From positions 1 to 16,684 of the forward strand of contig JAGWRL010000061.1 in assembly GCA_028876585.1 (NCBI GenBank): a DNA stretch of 16,684 nt, written 5' to 3'. The notes under the pieces are model-generated. The model searched no databases and was not told the DNA's origin. It was given only the letters and a program-made list of their open reading frames with translations. Position 1 is the first letter of the stretch. Each line of letters begins with the position of its first letter. The position numbers were made by a program, and so were the translations under genes. Of this stretch, positions 1-8,280 are shown piece after piece. This stretch comes from Pseudomonadota bacterium (lineage in GTDB: Bacteria > Pseudomonadota > Alphaproteobacteria > Rhizobiales > Beijerinckiaceae).

Positions 1-297
1 GACTGCCGCGTGCAGAATCGCGCCGCGCCGTTGCATGTCGATTTCGCCAAACACGCGGAGTCGATGGGCGCGGCGGCGCGCCATTGCGACAACCTGACCG
101 ATTTCGCCGCCGCGCTCGCCTGGGCGAAGACGACGGACCGCACCACGGTCATCTCGATCGCCTCCGACGCCTACGCCTGGGTTCCCGGCGACGCCGATTG
201 GGACGTCGGCGTGCCCGAAGTCTCCTCGCGGCCCTCGGTGCAGGAGGCCCGCAAACAGCAAGTGCAGATTCGCGCCAACCAGCGCGTCGGAGTGTGA
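1..297 (+). CDS. iolD: 3D-(3,5/4)-trihydroxycyclohexane-1,2-dione acylhydrolase IolD, C-terminal end (5'-truncated by window edge)
   Basis: Only the last 98 codons are present; the reading frame is open to the left edge and ends at TGA 295-297. IolD is a thiamine-diphosphate enzyme of myo-inositol breakdown that opens the ring of trihydroxycyclohexane-1,2-dione to give 5-deoxy-D-glucuronate in the cytoplasm. The tail residues WVPGDADWDVGVPEVS followed by a short Arg/Gln-rich end are characteristic of IolD C-termini, where the product-side ThDP domain finishes. The cofactor-binding part lies outside the window. The next gene, iolE, starts 4 nt after the stop and supplies the IolD substrate, which supports the call. 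The GTG at position 10 is internal, not a start. Confidence 0.88.
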   Translation, partial: DCRVQNRAAPLHVDFAKHAESMGAAARHCDNLTDFAAALAWAKTTDRTTVISIASDAYAWVPGDADWDVGVPEVSSRPSVQEARKQQVQIRANQRVGV

Positions 298-301
298 GAG
301 C

Positions 302-1201
302 ATGAAAGCGAAACTCGGCATTGCCCCCATCGCGTGGTGGAACGACGATCTGGCGGAACTTTCCGACGACGTCAGTCTGGAGGAATGTCTGCGCCAGGCG
401 AGCGTCGCCGGCTTCACCGGAATGGAGACCGGCCGCCGCTTCCCGATGGACATGAAGGAACTCGGGCCGATCCTCGCCCGCTACGGCGTCAGCGTCTGCG
501 GCGGTTGGTTCTCCGGCCTGCTGCTCGACGGCGACATCGAGCGCGAGAAGGACCGCATCCGCGCGCAGATGGATTTCTTCATCGCCGCGAAAGCGCCCTG
601 CATCGTCTATGGCGAGACGGCGCGCTCGATCCAGGGCGTGCGTTCGGCGCCGCTGTCAACCAAACCGAAGCTGTCGGACGACGAGATCAAGGCCTATGGC
701 GCCAAGATGACCGCCTTCGCCGAATGGTGCGCCGGCGAAGGCATGCCGATCTCCTATCATCACCACATGGCCGCCGCGATCGAGACCGAGCGCGAAGTCG
801 ATCTGTTGATGGCCAATTCCGGCGCGGCGCTGCCGTTGTTGTTCGACGCCGGCCACATGGCCTTCGCCGGCGGCGACGTGATGCGCGTGATCGACAAACA
901 TCACAAGCGCATCAGCCACGTCCACACCAAAGACGTGCGCGAGAGCGTGATCGACGGGCTAGATCGCGGCAAAGAGAGTTTCCTCGATGCGGTCGTCAAG
1001 GGCGCCTTCACCGTGCCCGGCGACGGCTCGCTCGATTTCGCCGCCATCGTGCAGCGCCTCGCGGCGCATGGCTATGAAGGTTGGTTCGTGGTCGAAGCCG
1101 AGCAGGACCCGAAGGTCAGCCCGCCGCTGGAGATGGCGAAGAAAGGCCACAAGGAATTGCTGCGGGTGATGGCGCTCGCGGGCTACGAAGTCGTGCGCTG
1201 A
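302..1201 (+). CDS. iolE: Myo-inosose-2 dehydratase IolE
   Basis: This 299-residue protein is of normal family length. IolE dehydrates 2-keto-myo-inositol (scyllo-inosose) to trihydroxycyclohexane-1,2-dione, the step before IolD. It belongs to the xylose-isomerase-like TIM-barrel superfamily, a divalent-metal-dependent group. The N-terminus KLGIAPIAWWNDD is typical of IolE. Likely metal or acid/base residues are visible in LLFDAGH (Asp182), HVHTKDV (His206, His208, Asp211) and FVVEAEQD (Glu265). The ATG at 302 lies 4 nt after the iolD stop, so the two are very probably co-transcribed and translationally coupled. No hairpin terminator is obvious after the stop, so read-through into the transporter genes is possible. 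Function is assigned from sequence pattern and context. Confidence 0.93.
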   Translation: MKAKLGIAPIAWWNDDLAELSDDVSLEECLRQASVAGFTGMETGRRFPMDMKELGPILARYGVSVCGGWFSGLLLDGDIEREKDRIRAQMDFFIAAKAPCIVYGETARSIQGVRSAPLSTKPKLSDDEIKAYGAKMTAFAEWCAGEGMPISYHHHMAAAIETEREVDLLMANSGAALPLLFDAGHMAFAGGDVMRVIDKHHKRISHVHTKDVRESVIDGLDRGKESFLDAVVKGAFTVPGDGSLDFAAIVQRLAAHGYEGWFVVEAEQDPKVSPPLEMAKKGHKELLRVMALAGYEVVR

Positions 1202-1280
1202 GCGGGCGGGCGTGCGGCGAACAACCAACGGCCATTCTTTGAATCGACGCCTTGTCCCCGCCTTTGCAATGCAACGACAA

Positions 1281-1309
1281 TTGACACTCATCAACGATTG
1301 CAATATGGT
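1281..1309 (+). promoter_or_regulatory. Putative sigma-70-type promoter of the transporter operon
   Basis: A perfect -35 hexamer TTGACA (1281-1286) is followed after exactly 17 nt by TATGGT (1304-1309), which keeps the TAT start of a -10 box. Transcription would begin near 1315-1317, in the 156-nt gap after iolE. This fits a GTG start at 1358 with a leader of about 40 nt, rather than the upstream TTG 1298 or ATG 1316. The match is by eye. Confidence 0.5.
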
Positions 1310-1345
1310 TTGACAATGGAGAAGGCGCCCGACGAGGCGCGACCC

Positions 1346-1352
1346 GGGGAGG
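1346..1352 (+). promoter_or_regulatory. Strong ribosome binding site that decides the ATPase start
   Basis: GGGGAGG lies 5 nt before the in-frame GTG 1358-1360. Neither in-frame upstream start (TTG 1298, ATG 1316) has a comparable site, and both would lie at or before the predicted transcription start. The site therefore favours GTG 1358. Confidence 0.55.
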
Positions 1353-1357
1353 TGTTT

Positions 1358-2098
1358 GTGCCGTTGCTAGAGCTGCGCAAGATCGGCAAGCATTTCGGCG
1401 CTATCCAGGCGCTGATTGACGTCGACCTTACTCTCGAAGCCGGCGAGGTGCTCGGCCTGATGGGCGACAACGGCGCGGGCAAATCGACGCTGGTGCGCGT
1501 GATCGCCGGCAACTATCCGCCAAGCGTCGGCGAGATGCATTTCGGCGGCGAAGCCGTGCACTTCCATAAGCCGGTCGAAGCGCGCTCGAAGGGGATCGAG
1601 GTTGTCTATCAGGACCTCGCTTTGTGCAACAATCTCTCGGCGGCGGCCAACGTTTTCCTCGGGCGCGAAGTCAAGCGCAGTTTTGGCCCATTCAAATACC
1701 TTGATCACGCGACGATGGCGCGCCGGGCGGGCGAGTTGTTCAAGGAGCTGAAGTCGGAGACCCGTCCGCGCGATCTGGTGCGGCAAATGTCGGGCGGCCA
1801 GCGGCAGGCGGTGGCGATCGCGCGCACGCGGCTGTCGAATGCGCGGATGGTGCTGATGGATGAGCCGACCGCGGCGATCTCGGTGCGCCAGGTCGCCGAA
1901 GTGCTCGATCTGATCCGCCGCCTGCGCGACGCCGGGATGGCGGTCGTGCTGATCAGTCACCGCATGCCCGACGTGTTCGCGGTGTGCGACCGCGTCGTGG
2001 TGATGCGGCGCGGCCAGAAAGTCGCCGACAAGCCCATCTCCCAATCGAGCCCCGAGGAAGTCACGGGGCTCATCACCGGCGCCATCGCGGCGGCGTGA
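1358..2098 (+). CDS. Sugar/inositol ABC transporter ATP-binding protein (FrcA-like, single domain)
   Basis: This cytoplasmic ATPase would power a carbohydrate importer of the CUT2 type. With the GTG start it has 246 residues and begins PLLELRKIGKHFGAIQAL, as such subunits usually do. Visible motifs are Walker A (GDNGAGKST), the signature MSGGQRQ, Walker B (MVLMDEPTAA) and the switch histidine in LISHRM. It has one nucleotide-binding domain, like FrcA, not the fused two-domain RbsA/IatA form, so it probably works as a homodimer. The permease gene starts 6 nt after its stop and the binding protein follows. Position right after iolD-iolE suggests an inositol or related polyol substrate, but the ATPase itself does not reveal substrate. 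ATG 1316 is the alternative start and would add 14 residues. Confidence 0.9.
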   Translation: MPLLELRKIGKHFGAIQALIDVDLTLEAGEVLGLMGDNGAGKSTLVRVIAGNYPPSVGEMHFGGEAVHFHKPVEARSKGIEVVYQDLALCNNLSAAANVFLGREVKRSFGPFKYLDHATMARRAGELFKELKSETRPRDLVRQMSGGQRQAVAIARTRLSNARMVLMDEPTAAISVRQVAEVLDLIRRLRDAGMAVVLISHRMPDVFAVCDRVVVMRRGQKVADKPISQSSPEEVTGLITGAIAAA

Positions 2099-2104
2099 GG
2101 ACAC

Positions 2105-3145
2105 ATGTCGCAAAACGCCACGAATCCCGGTCAGGCCAACGTCGGCATCGAGTCGATCCTCGATTTGCAAACGCAGACGCCGCTGCAACGGCTGTTCGGC
2201 TCGCAAGCGTTCTGGGTGACGATCGCGCTGCTCATCATGTGCGCGGTGATGAGCTATCTACAGCCGGATTCGTTCGCCACGGCGGAGAATTTCTACAACA
2301 TCACGCGCAATTTCTCATTCATCGGCATCATGGCGCTCGGCATGACCGTCGTCATCGCCACCGGCGGCATCGACCTCTCGGTCGGCTCGATCATGGGGCT
2401 GACGGCGGTGTGCTGCGGGTTGACGCTGGAGGCCGGCTATCCCTGGTGGCTGGCGGTGCTGGTGGGCCTGTTCGCCGGTTTCGCCACCGGCTTGATCAAC
2501 GGCCTGATCATCGCCTTTGTCGGCCTGTCGCCGTTCGTGACCACGCTCGGCATGCTGGCGATCGCCCGCTCGGTCGCGGTGGTGCTGTCGGGCAACCGGA
2601 TGCTGTACAAATTCGGGCCGAGCGGCCCGGCGTTCAAATATCTCGGCGGCGGCGCCATCCACCTGTCTGACGGCGTCGAACTGTCGTTCCCGCTGCTGTT
2701 CCTGATCCTGCTGACCCTGGTTCTCGCCGTCGTCTACAAGATGACGGCCTGGGGCCGGCATGTGCTGGCGATCGGCGGCAACGAGCAGGCGGCGCTGCTG
2801 ACCGGCGTGCCGGTGAAAATGGTCAAAGTGCAGGCCTATGTCGTATCCGGACTGGCGGCGGCGTTCGCGGCGATCCTCAATGTCGGTTGGTCGGGCTCGG
2901 CGATCAACGCGCTCGGCTCGTCCTACGAGTTGCTGGCGATCTCGGCGGCCGTGATCGGCGGCGCCAATCTGATGGGCGGCGAGGCCAGCGCTTTCGGCGC
3001 CTTCATCGGCGCGGCGCTCATCTTCACCATTCGCAACGCGCTCCTGATGGAGGGCGTCGACTCCAACTGGCAAGGAACCTTCGTCGGAGCGTTCCTGATC
3101 GCCGCCGTCTACCTCGGAAAGATCCGGGGAGCCCGACGCGATTAG
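2105..3145 (+). CDS. Sugar/inositol ABC transporter permease (FrcC/RbsC-like)
   Basis: This 346-residue inner-membrane protein has about nine or ten hydrophobic segments and the BPD_transp_2 family hallmark GGIDLSVGSIMGL (around residues 87-99). It would form the membrane channel of the CUT2 importer, probably as a homodimer. The ribosome binding site GAGG (2097-2100) overlaps the stop of the ATPase gene, and the ATG at 2105 follows 6 nt after that stop, so the two are translationally coupled. The first 35 residues are hydrophilic and precede the first membrane segment. Substrate is inferred only from the iol neighbours; fructose, ribose and inositol permeases all look alike at this level. 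Confidence 0.92.
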   Translation: MSQNATNPGQANVGIESILDLQTQTPLQRLFGSQAFWVTIALLIMCAVMSYLQPDSFATAENFYNITRNFSFIGIMALGMTVVIATGGIDLSVGSIMGLTAVCCGLTLEAGYPWWLAVLVGLFAGFATGLINGLIIAFVGLSPFVTTLGMLAIARSVAVVLSGNRMLYKFGPSGPAFKYLGGGAIHLSDGVELSFPLLFLILLTLVLAVVYKMTAWGRHVLAIGGNEQAALLTGVPVKMVKVQAYVVSGLAAAFAAILNVGWSGSAINALGSSYELLAISAAVIGGANLMGGEASAFGAFIGAALIFTIRNALLMEGVDSNWQGTFVGAFLIAAVYLGKIRGARRD

Positions 3146-3174
3146 TCTCGCGTCAATCAACTGGGAGGAAACAT

Positions 3175-4179
3175 ATGCTGAAGACTTTGCTGGCGGGCGC
3201 CGTCGCCGTGGGCGCGCTCGGGTTGGGCGTGGCGCAAGCCGCCAACCCCTACACCTTCGCCTTGGTGCCGAAGAACACCAACAACCCCTTCTTCGATCAG
3301 GCGCTGGCGGGCTGCAAGAAGGCCGAAGCGGAACTCAAGGGCGCGGTCAAGTGCCTCTACATCGGCCCCGGCGAGCACGGCGGCGGCGACGAGGAGGCGC
3401 AGATCGTCGCCGACCTCATCACCAAGGGCGTCGACGGCATCGCCGTTTCGCCCGCCAACGCGCCGGCGATGGCCAATGCGCTGCAAGGCGCGGCGGGCAA
3501 GAAAATCCCGGTGCTGACCTGGGACTCCGACCTGCTGCCGGCCGACAAGGGCCTGCGCGCCGCCTATGTCGGCACGCACAATTATGAGATCGGCGTCAAT
3601 CTCGCCAAGATCGTGCAGCAGATCAAGCCGAAGGGCGGCACGATTTGCATCCAGTCCGGCGGCGCGGCGGCGGCCAACCACAACGAGCGCATGCAGGGCA
3701 TCCGCGACACGCTCGCCGGCAAGGCGAGCGCGGAATCGCCCGGCGCGCGCCTGACCGGCCAGAACGGCTGGACCGAGCCGGCCGGTTGCCCGCTCTACAC
3801 CGACGACGATTTCTCGCGCGCCGTGCAGCAAATGGAAGACACGCTCGGCAAGATGAAGGACCTCGACGCCTTCGTGCCGACCGGCGGCTTCCCGCAGTTC
3901 CTGCCCGACGCTTATGAGAAGGTGGCGAGCAAATACAAAGACAAGATCGCTTCCGGCGCGCTGGCGCTGGTTGTCGCCGACACCCTGCCGGTGCAGATCG
4001 AACTGATGAAGAAGGGCCTGTCGGCCGGACAGGTCGGCCAGCGTCCGTTCGAGATGGGCTACAAGACGATGTACTTCCTGAAGGACATGAAGGACGGCAA
4101 GGCCGCGCCGAAGGACCCGACCTACACCGGCCTCGACGTCTGCACGCCGAAGAACGTCGCCACCTGCATCGGCGGCTAA
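3175..4179 (+). CDS. Periplasmic sugar-binding protein of the CUT2 importer
   Basis: This 334-residue protein starts with a clear signal peptide: two basic-side residues, a hydrophobic core, and AQA before the mature ANPYTFALVPKN (cleavage near residue 22). The mature part matches the periplasmic-binding-protein-like family with two alpha/beta lobes (KNTNNPFFDQALAGCKKAE, then GVDGIAVSPANAPAM, then TWDSD). It should capture the sugar or inositol in the periplasm and deliver it to the permease. The ATG at 3175 has an excellent ribosome binding site, GGGAGG, 7 nt upstream (3163-3168), and lies 29 nt after the permease stop. This is the last gene of the operon; two hairpins follow. Inositol is the most plausible ligand from context, but this is an inference. 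Confidence 0.9.
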   Translation: MLKTLLAGAVAVGALGLGVAQAANPYTFALVPKNTNNPFFDQALAGCKKAEAELKGAVKCLYIGPGEHGGGDEEAQIVADLITKGVDGIAVSPANAPAMANALQGAAGKKIPVLTWDSDLLPADKGLRAAYVGTHNYEIGVNLAKIVQQIKPKGGTICIQSGGAAAANHNERMQGIRDTLAGKASAESPGARLTGQNGWTEPAGCPLYTDDDFSRAVQQMEDTLGKMKDLDAFVPTGGFPQFLPDAYEKVASKYKDKIASGALALVVADTLPVQIELMKKGLSAGQVGQRPFEMGYKTMYFLKDMKDGKAAPKDPTYTGLDVCTPKNVATCIGG

Positions 4180-4200
4180 ACCCGCCGACCAGGCCTGACA

Positions 4201-4237
4201 GCGGGTGAGCGATTTCGTCCTCCCTCACCTCACCCGC
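4201..4237 (+). terminator. Hairpin 1 after the transporter operon
   Basis: GCGGGTGAG (4201-4209) and CTCACCCGC (4229-4237) are perfect 9-bp inverted arms with a 19-nt loop, starting 21 nt after the binding-protein stop. There is no T-tract. It could be a termination or 3'-end-stabilising stem. Confidence 0.45.
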
Positions 4238-4240
4238 GCC

Positions 4241-4263
4241 GGCCGCAGGCGACGCCTGCGGCC
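4241..4263 (+). terminator. Hairpin 2 after the transporter operon
   Basis: GGCCGCAGGCG (4241-4251) and CGCCTGCGGCC (4253-4263) are perfect 11-bp arms around a single base; the folded form would open a few central pairs. A short T-containing stretch (GATGTTTGTG) follows. With hairpin 1 it forms a tandem 3'-end structure, probably the operon terminator. Confidence 0.55.
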
Positions 4264-4976
4264 GATGTTTGTGAACAACGATTCGACGCACCGTAAACGC
4301 CGGTTTACGCCCGATCCGCCACGGCGCGGTGTTTGGACGATGTTGCTGTCGCCGCCGTTGCTGCAACAGCCAGCATGAACTGATTTTGGTTTCACGTGAT
4401 CCTGTTCGCCCGCGCAGAGTTTAACATGGCGATTTATCAGCCGCCTATCGCAACAACGGCTAGGCCGCCAACTTCGGCTTGCATGATTATAAAGGGATGC
4501 GCCCGGATTTTTCTGATCGACAATGTCTGCTATGGTCGCAACTGCTGACTCGATCTTTGCCTCACGCGCAACCCGCCGCGCAGGCCTCCGCGAATACGCG
4601 CCCAACTGGCGTACGACTTCGCCAGCGCCCGGATTCGATAGCGGCGGCGCGAGATCACGGCTCCCCCTCGCGCGAGACGGCGCCTGCGCGCGCCAGCCGA
4701 TGCGACGAAGCGGGCGCGCGCCACGCCGGCCGGACGATCGCGGCGCGGTGAAATTCATCGCGGTTGGCCGAGATTTTATGTTTTTTTGCCTGGAGTCAGG
4801 CGCGAACAACGCGCGCCGCATTGACGGCAAATAAAGAACCGCGAGAAAAGGGAGACCTGACCCCGCGGGAGATCCGCGGCGCACGGGCGCCTGCGCCCAG
4901 AATTCGCGGGGCCAGGGGCAAAGTGATAGTGTTGTGCTGTTGCGCGAAAGTCGAAGCGCGACTGTGGGGGAACGAG
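4264..4976. other. Long intergenic region without a convincing gene
   Basis: About 700 bp separate the transporter terminator from the cyclase gene. Open frames here lack ribosome binding sites and recognisable protein sequence. Features seen are an 18-bp inverted repeat (4292-4309), an AT-rich TATAAA (4488-4493) without a good -35 box, an isolated seven-T run (4781-4787) without a hairpin before it, and paired CCGCGG sites (4863-4868 and 4874-4879). The region probably holds the control sequences of the cyclase gene. A small non-coding RNA cannot be excluded. Confidence 0.5.
4292..4309. promoter_or_regulatory. Inverted repeat, candidate operator
   Basis: CGTAAAC and GTTTACG are perfect 7-bp arms separated by GCCG. 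The size and AT content of the arms suit a dimeric repressor site, and the repeat stands out in a GC-rich background. No regulator is identified; a small stem-loop is the alternative. Confidence 0.3.
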
Positions 4977-7900
4977 ATGGAACTCGGCGCGTGGCTGCGT
5001 GATCTGGGTCTGGAGCGCTACGAAGCCGCCTTTCGTGACCAGGCGATCGACATGGACATCCTGCCGGAGCTGACCGAGAGCGACCTGGCGCAGCTCGGCG
5101 TCGTCCTGGGCGATCGCAAGCGGCTGCGCAAAGCCATCGCCGACCTGTCGCTGCGCGCCGTGATCCGCCTGGCGACGCCGGGGCCGCGCGCCGCGCGCGA
5201 CGCCGCCGAGCGCCGCCCGGTGGCGGTGATGTTCTGCGACCTGGTCGGCTCGACCAATCTCTCGGCGCGGCTCGACGCCGAGGATTGGCGCGACCTGCTC
5301 GGCGAATATATCGACGAGGCGGTCAAGCAGATCACCCATTTCGGCGGCCATGTTCTGAAAATTCTCGGCGACGGCGTCATGGCGCTGTTCGGCTACCCGA
5401 CGGCGCAGGAGAACGACGCCGAACGCGCCGCGCGCGCGGGTCTGGCCATCCATCGCGCGCTCGACGAGATCAACGTGCGCAACGTCGCGCGCGGGCTGCC
5501 CGCGCTCGTCGCGCGCGTCGGCATTGATCTCGGCCCGGTCGTCGTCGATTCCACCGGCGAAGTGTTCGGCGATCCCCCCAACGTCGCCGCACGCGTGCAA
5601 ACCGCCGCGGAACCCGGCCAATTGCTGGTCACCGCGGCGGTGCAGCGCCAGATCGCCGGCCTGTTCGTCGCGGAGGACAAGGGTCCGCACGACCTGAAGG
5701 GCGTGCAGGAGCGCATGACGCTGTTCCGGGTCGTCCGGCTCAGCGGCGGCGGCCGCAGGTCGGTGCAAAAGGAGCTGACGCCGCTCGTCAATCGCGAGCA
5801 AGAGAAGGCGGTTTTGCGCGCGCGCTGGCAAAGCGCGCGCGCCGGCGAGGGCCAGGTTCTGTTGTTCACCGGCGAACCCGGCATCGGCAAATCGCGCATT
5901 GTCGACGAGTTCCATAGTTGGCTGCGCGATACGCCGCATACCTGGATCGAATGGCGCTCGTCGCAACTGCTGCAAAACACGCCGCTGCATCCCATGATCG
6001 AATGGGCGCGGCAGCGCTTTGGCGGCGAAGACGTCGGCGCCGACAAGCGCCTGCATGAACTCGAGGCGGCCCTCGAAAATGTCGGGCTCGACCCGGAGGA
6101 ATACGCGCCGCTGCTCGCGCCGATCATTGATCTTCCGCTGCCGTCCGCGCGCGAACTCAAGCTGCCGCCCGAGGAGCTGCGGCGCCGGCAAATGGCCGCG
6201 ATCGCCGAATGGATCCTCGCCGGCGCCAAGACGCAGCCGATCGTGCTGGTGATCGAGGACCTGCACTGGACCGATCCCACCACGCTCGAAGTGCTGAGCC
6301 GCATCGCCGAACGCGCCGCCGAGGCGCCGCTGTTCGTCATCGCGACCGCGCGGCCGGAATTCCTGCCCGCGTGGGACTCCCGCCCGGATTTCGCGGCCAT
6401 GAACATCGGGCCGCTCGACCGCGCGCAAATCCTGACCATGGTTGGCGAAATCTCGGCCCGCATCGGCCTGTCGCGCGAGGCGGCCGACCATTTGACCGAA
6501 CGCACCGGCGGCGTGCCGCTGTTCGTCGAGGAACTGACGCGGCTGTTGGTGGAGCGCGGCGGCCTGGGCGACGATCACGCGCTGCCGCCGACTTTGCAGC
6601 AATCGCTCGCCGCGCGGCTCGACCGGCTTGGCCCGGCGCGCGAGGCGGCGATGATCGGCTCGGTGCTCGGGCGTGAATTTTCCTTCGCGTTGTTATGCGC
6701 CGTCGCCGGCACGGACGAAGCCGAACTCGGACGGGCGCTGGAGAAGCTTGCGGAAGCCGGCATCCTCATCGTCGACGGTCGGGCGCCCGACGCCAACTGC
6801 CGCTTCCGACATGCGCTGATCCAGGACAGCGCCTACGAGACGCTGTTGAAGAGCCGCCGGCAGACGCTGCACCGGCGCGCCGCCGAGATCCTGCGCGATC
6901 GGCTCGCCGCCCGCGCCACGGCCGAGCCGGAAGCGATCGCACATCATTTCACGCTCGCCGGTCTTGCCGACGAAGCGATCGAATGGTGGGGCAAGGCGGG
7001 CGATCAGGCGTTGCGCCGCTCGGCGTTCCGCGAGGCGATCGCGCATCTGAGCAAGGCGATCGAGTTGGCCGACCGCGAAGCGGCGACGCCGACGGCGCTC
7101 AGCCCGCAATGGCAGGACCGCCGCGTCAGGCTTCAGTCCGAATATGGAACGGCGGTGGCGTGGTTGCGCGGCTTCGGCGCCGACGAGACCAAGGCCGCGT
7201 TCGCCCGCGCCCGCGAACTCGCCGAAGCGGCCGGCCAGATCGAGCAACGCGCCACCTCCTACTACGGCGTATGGGTCGGCCATCTCGTGCGCGCGGAACT
7301 GGCCGCCGCGCGCGAACGCGCCGAAGCGCTCGTCGCCGAAATGCAGACCGGCGGCCCCTCCGCGCTGCTGGCGACCGCGCATCGCCTGCTCGCCATGACG
7401 GCCTGGCTGCAAGGCGACTACGGCCCGTCGCGCGCGCATAGCGAGGCCGCGATCGCCATGAGCAGCCTGGAGCGCGACCTCGAAGGCCGCAGGGTCTTCG
7501 GGCAGGACAACTCGGTCGTCGCGCCCTGCTATCTCGCTTACGTGCTGTGGCTGACCGGACACGTGCGGCCGGCGCTGGAATTGGTGGCGCGATATCTGAA
7601 TATGGTCGACGCCTCGAACCATCTGCCGACGCAAGTCAACGCCATCGATCACGCCGCCATCCTGGCGGTGGCGCGGGGCGATCATGTCGCCGCCCGGCCG
7701 CTCGCGGCGCGGATGGCCGAATTGTCGGCGGGGCCGGGGCTGACGCTTTACTCCACCTCCGCCGAAATGATCCTGACCTGGTGCGACGGCCGGGAGCGCG
7801 GCGCCAGCGGCGTCATCGAGCGCATGCGCGCGGCGATCGCCGCCTACGCGGCGCCGGGCAGCGGCATCCTGCTGCCGCTCTACAACGCGCTGCTGGCGGA

Positions 7901-8276
7901 GTTCGAGGCCGATGGCCCCGACCCCGACCGGGCGCTGTCAACCTTCGAGGAAGCGCTCAAATATGCGCGCGTGTCGGGCGAACACTGGACCACCCCGCTG
8001 CTGCACCGCATCCGCGGCGACATCCTGTTGAAGCTCGGCCAGCCCGCGCTGGCCGAGCAGGCCTATATCGCCGGCATCGACATCGCCCGCGCTCAGGGCG
8101 CGCGCTGCTTCGGCCTGCAAGCGGCCGTGCGGCTCGCCACGCTTTATGGCGCCCCGCGCGCGCGCGAGGCGTCCGACCGGCTCGCCGCGGCGCTGGAGGG
8201 GTTTCCCGCCGCGACCGAATGGAAGGAAATCGACGACGCGCGCGCCCTGCTGGAGGCGCTCGCGCGCTCAGGTTGA
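4977..8276 (+). CDS. SAM domain - class III adenylate/guanylate cyclase - AAA ATPase - TPR-like signalling protein
   Basis: This 1099-residue protein has a SAM domain (about 1-60), a class III nucleotidyl cyclase domain (about 80-250), a P-loop ATPase domain (about 268-560; Walker A GEPGIGKS 299-306, Walker B IVLVIEDLHW ending near 431), and a long helical TPR-like C-terminal half. In the cyclase domain the metal-binding Asp88 (FCDLVGS) and Asp132 (ILGDG), the substrate-specifying Lys128, and the transition-state Asn202 and Arg206 (NVAAR) are present. The partner substrate position appears to be Glu195 rather than Asp. It probably makes cAMP under control of the ATPase/TPR sensor. No membrane segment is seen, so it is likely cytosolic. 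ATG 4977 is chosen because GGGGGAACGAG precedes it and the SAM domain begins there; upstream in-frame sequence (TTG 4764) looks non-coding. Its stop lies 4 nt from the convergent gene. Confidence 0.88.
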   Translation: MELGAWLRDLGLERYEAAFRDQAIDMDILPELTESDLAQLGVVLGDRKRLRKAIADLSLRAVIRLATPGPRAARDAAERRPVAVMFCDLVGSTNLSARLDAEDWRDLLGEYIDEAVKQITHFGGHVLKILGDGVMALFGYPTAQENDAERAARAGLAIHRALDEINVRNVARGLPALVARVGIDLGPVVVDSTGEVFGDPPNVAARVQTAAEPGQLLVTAAVQRQIAGLFVAEDKGPHDLKGVQERMTLFRVVRLSGGGRRSVQKELTPLVNREQEKAVLRARWQSARAGEGQVLLFTGEPGIGKSRIVDEFHSWLRDTPHTWIEWRSSQLLQNTPLHPMIEWARQRFGGEDVGADKRLHELEAALENVGLDPEEYAPLLAPIIDLPLPSARELKLPPEELRRRQMAAIAEWILAGAKTQPIVLVIEDLHWTDPTTLEVLSRIAERAAEAPLFVIATARPEFLPAWDSRPDFAAMNIGPLDRAQILTMVGEISARIGLSREAADHLTERTGGVPLFVEELTRLLVERGGLGDDHALPPTLQQSLAARLDRLGPAREAAMIGSVLGREFSFALLCAVAGTDEAELGRALEKLAEAGILIVDGRAPDANCRFRHALIQDSAYETLLKSRRQTLHRRAAEILRDRLAARATAEPEAIAHHFTLAGLADEAIEWWGKAGDQALRRSAFREAIAHLSKAIELADREAATPTALSPQWQDRRVRLQSEYGTAVAWLRGFGADETKAAFARARELAEAAGQIEQRATSYYGVWVGHLVRAELAAARERAEALVAEMQTGGPSALLATAHRLLAMTAWLQGDYGPSRAHSEAAIAMSSLERDLEGRRVFGQDNSVVAPCYLAYVLWLTGHVRPALELVARYLNMVDASNHLPTQVNAIDHAAILAVARGDHVAARPLAARMAELSAGPGLTLYSTSAEMILTWCDGRERGASGVIERMRAAIAAYAAPGSGILLPLYNALLAEFEADGPDPDRALSTFEEALKYARVSGEHWTTPLLHRIRGDILLKLGQPALAEQAYIAGIDIARAQGARCFGLQAAVRLATLYGAPRAREASDRLAAALEGFPAATEWKEIDDARALLEALARSG

Positions 8277-8280
8277 CGGC

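Noticed and set aside
1202..1357. A GGAA-N6-TTCC site, which I recall as a motif proposed for rhizobial IolR
   Set aside because: Not found here, nor in 14317-14627, so the sequence gives no direct sign that the RpiR-type protein binds these regions.
4781..4787. Seven-T run as an intrinsic terminator
   Set aside because: No stable hairpin directly precedes it on the + strand, and no gene ends nearby.
4479..4834. Short + strand frames in the long intergenic region
   Set aside because: No ribosome binding site, Arg/Ser/Ala-rich products without domains, and several overlapping frames of equal quality.
4776..6602. A 608-codon - strand frame opposite the cyclase gene
   Set aside because: Composition is typical of a shadow frame (Arg, Gln, His rich), and the + strand carries the SAM, cyclase and ATPase motifs.
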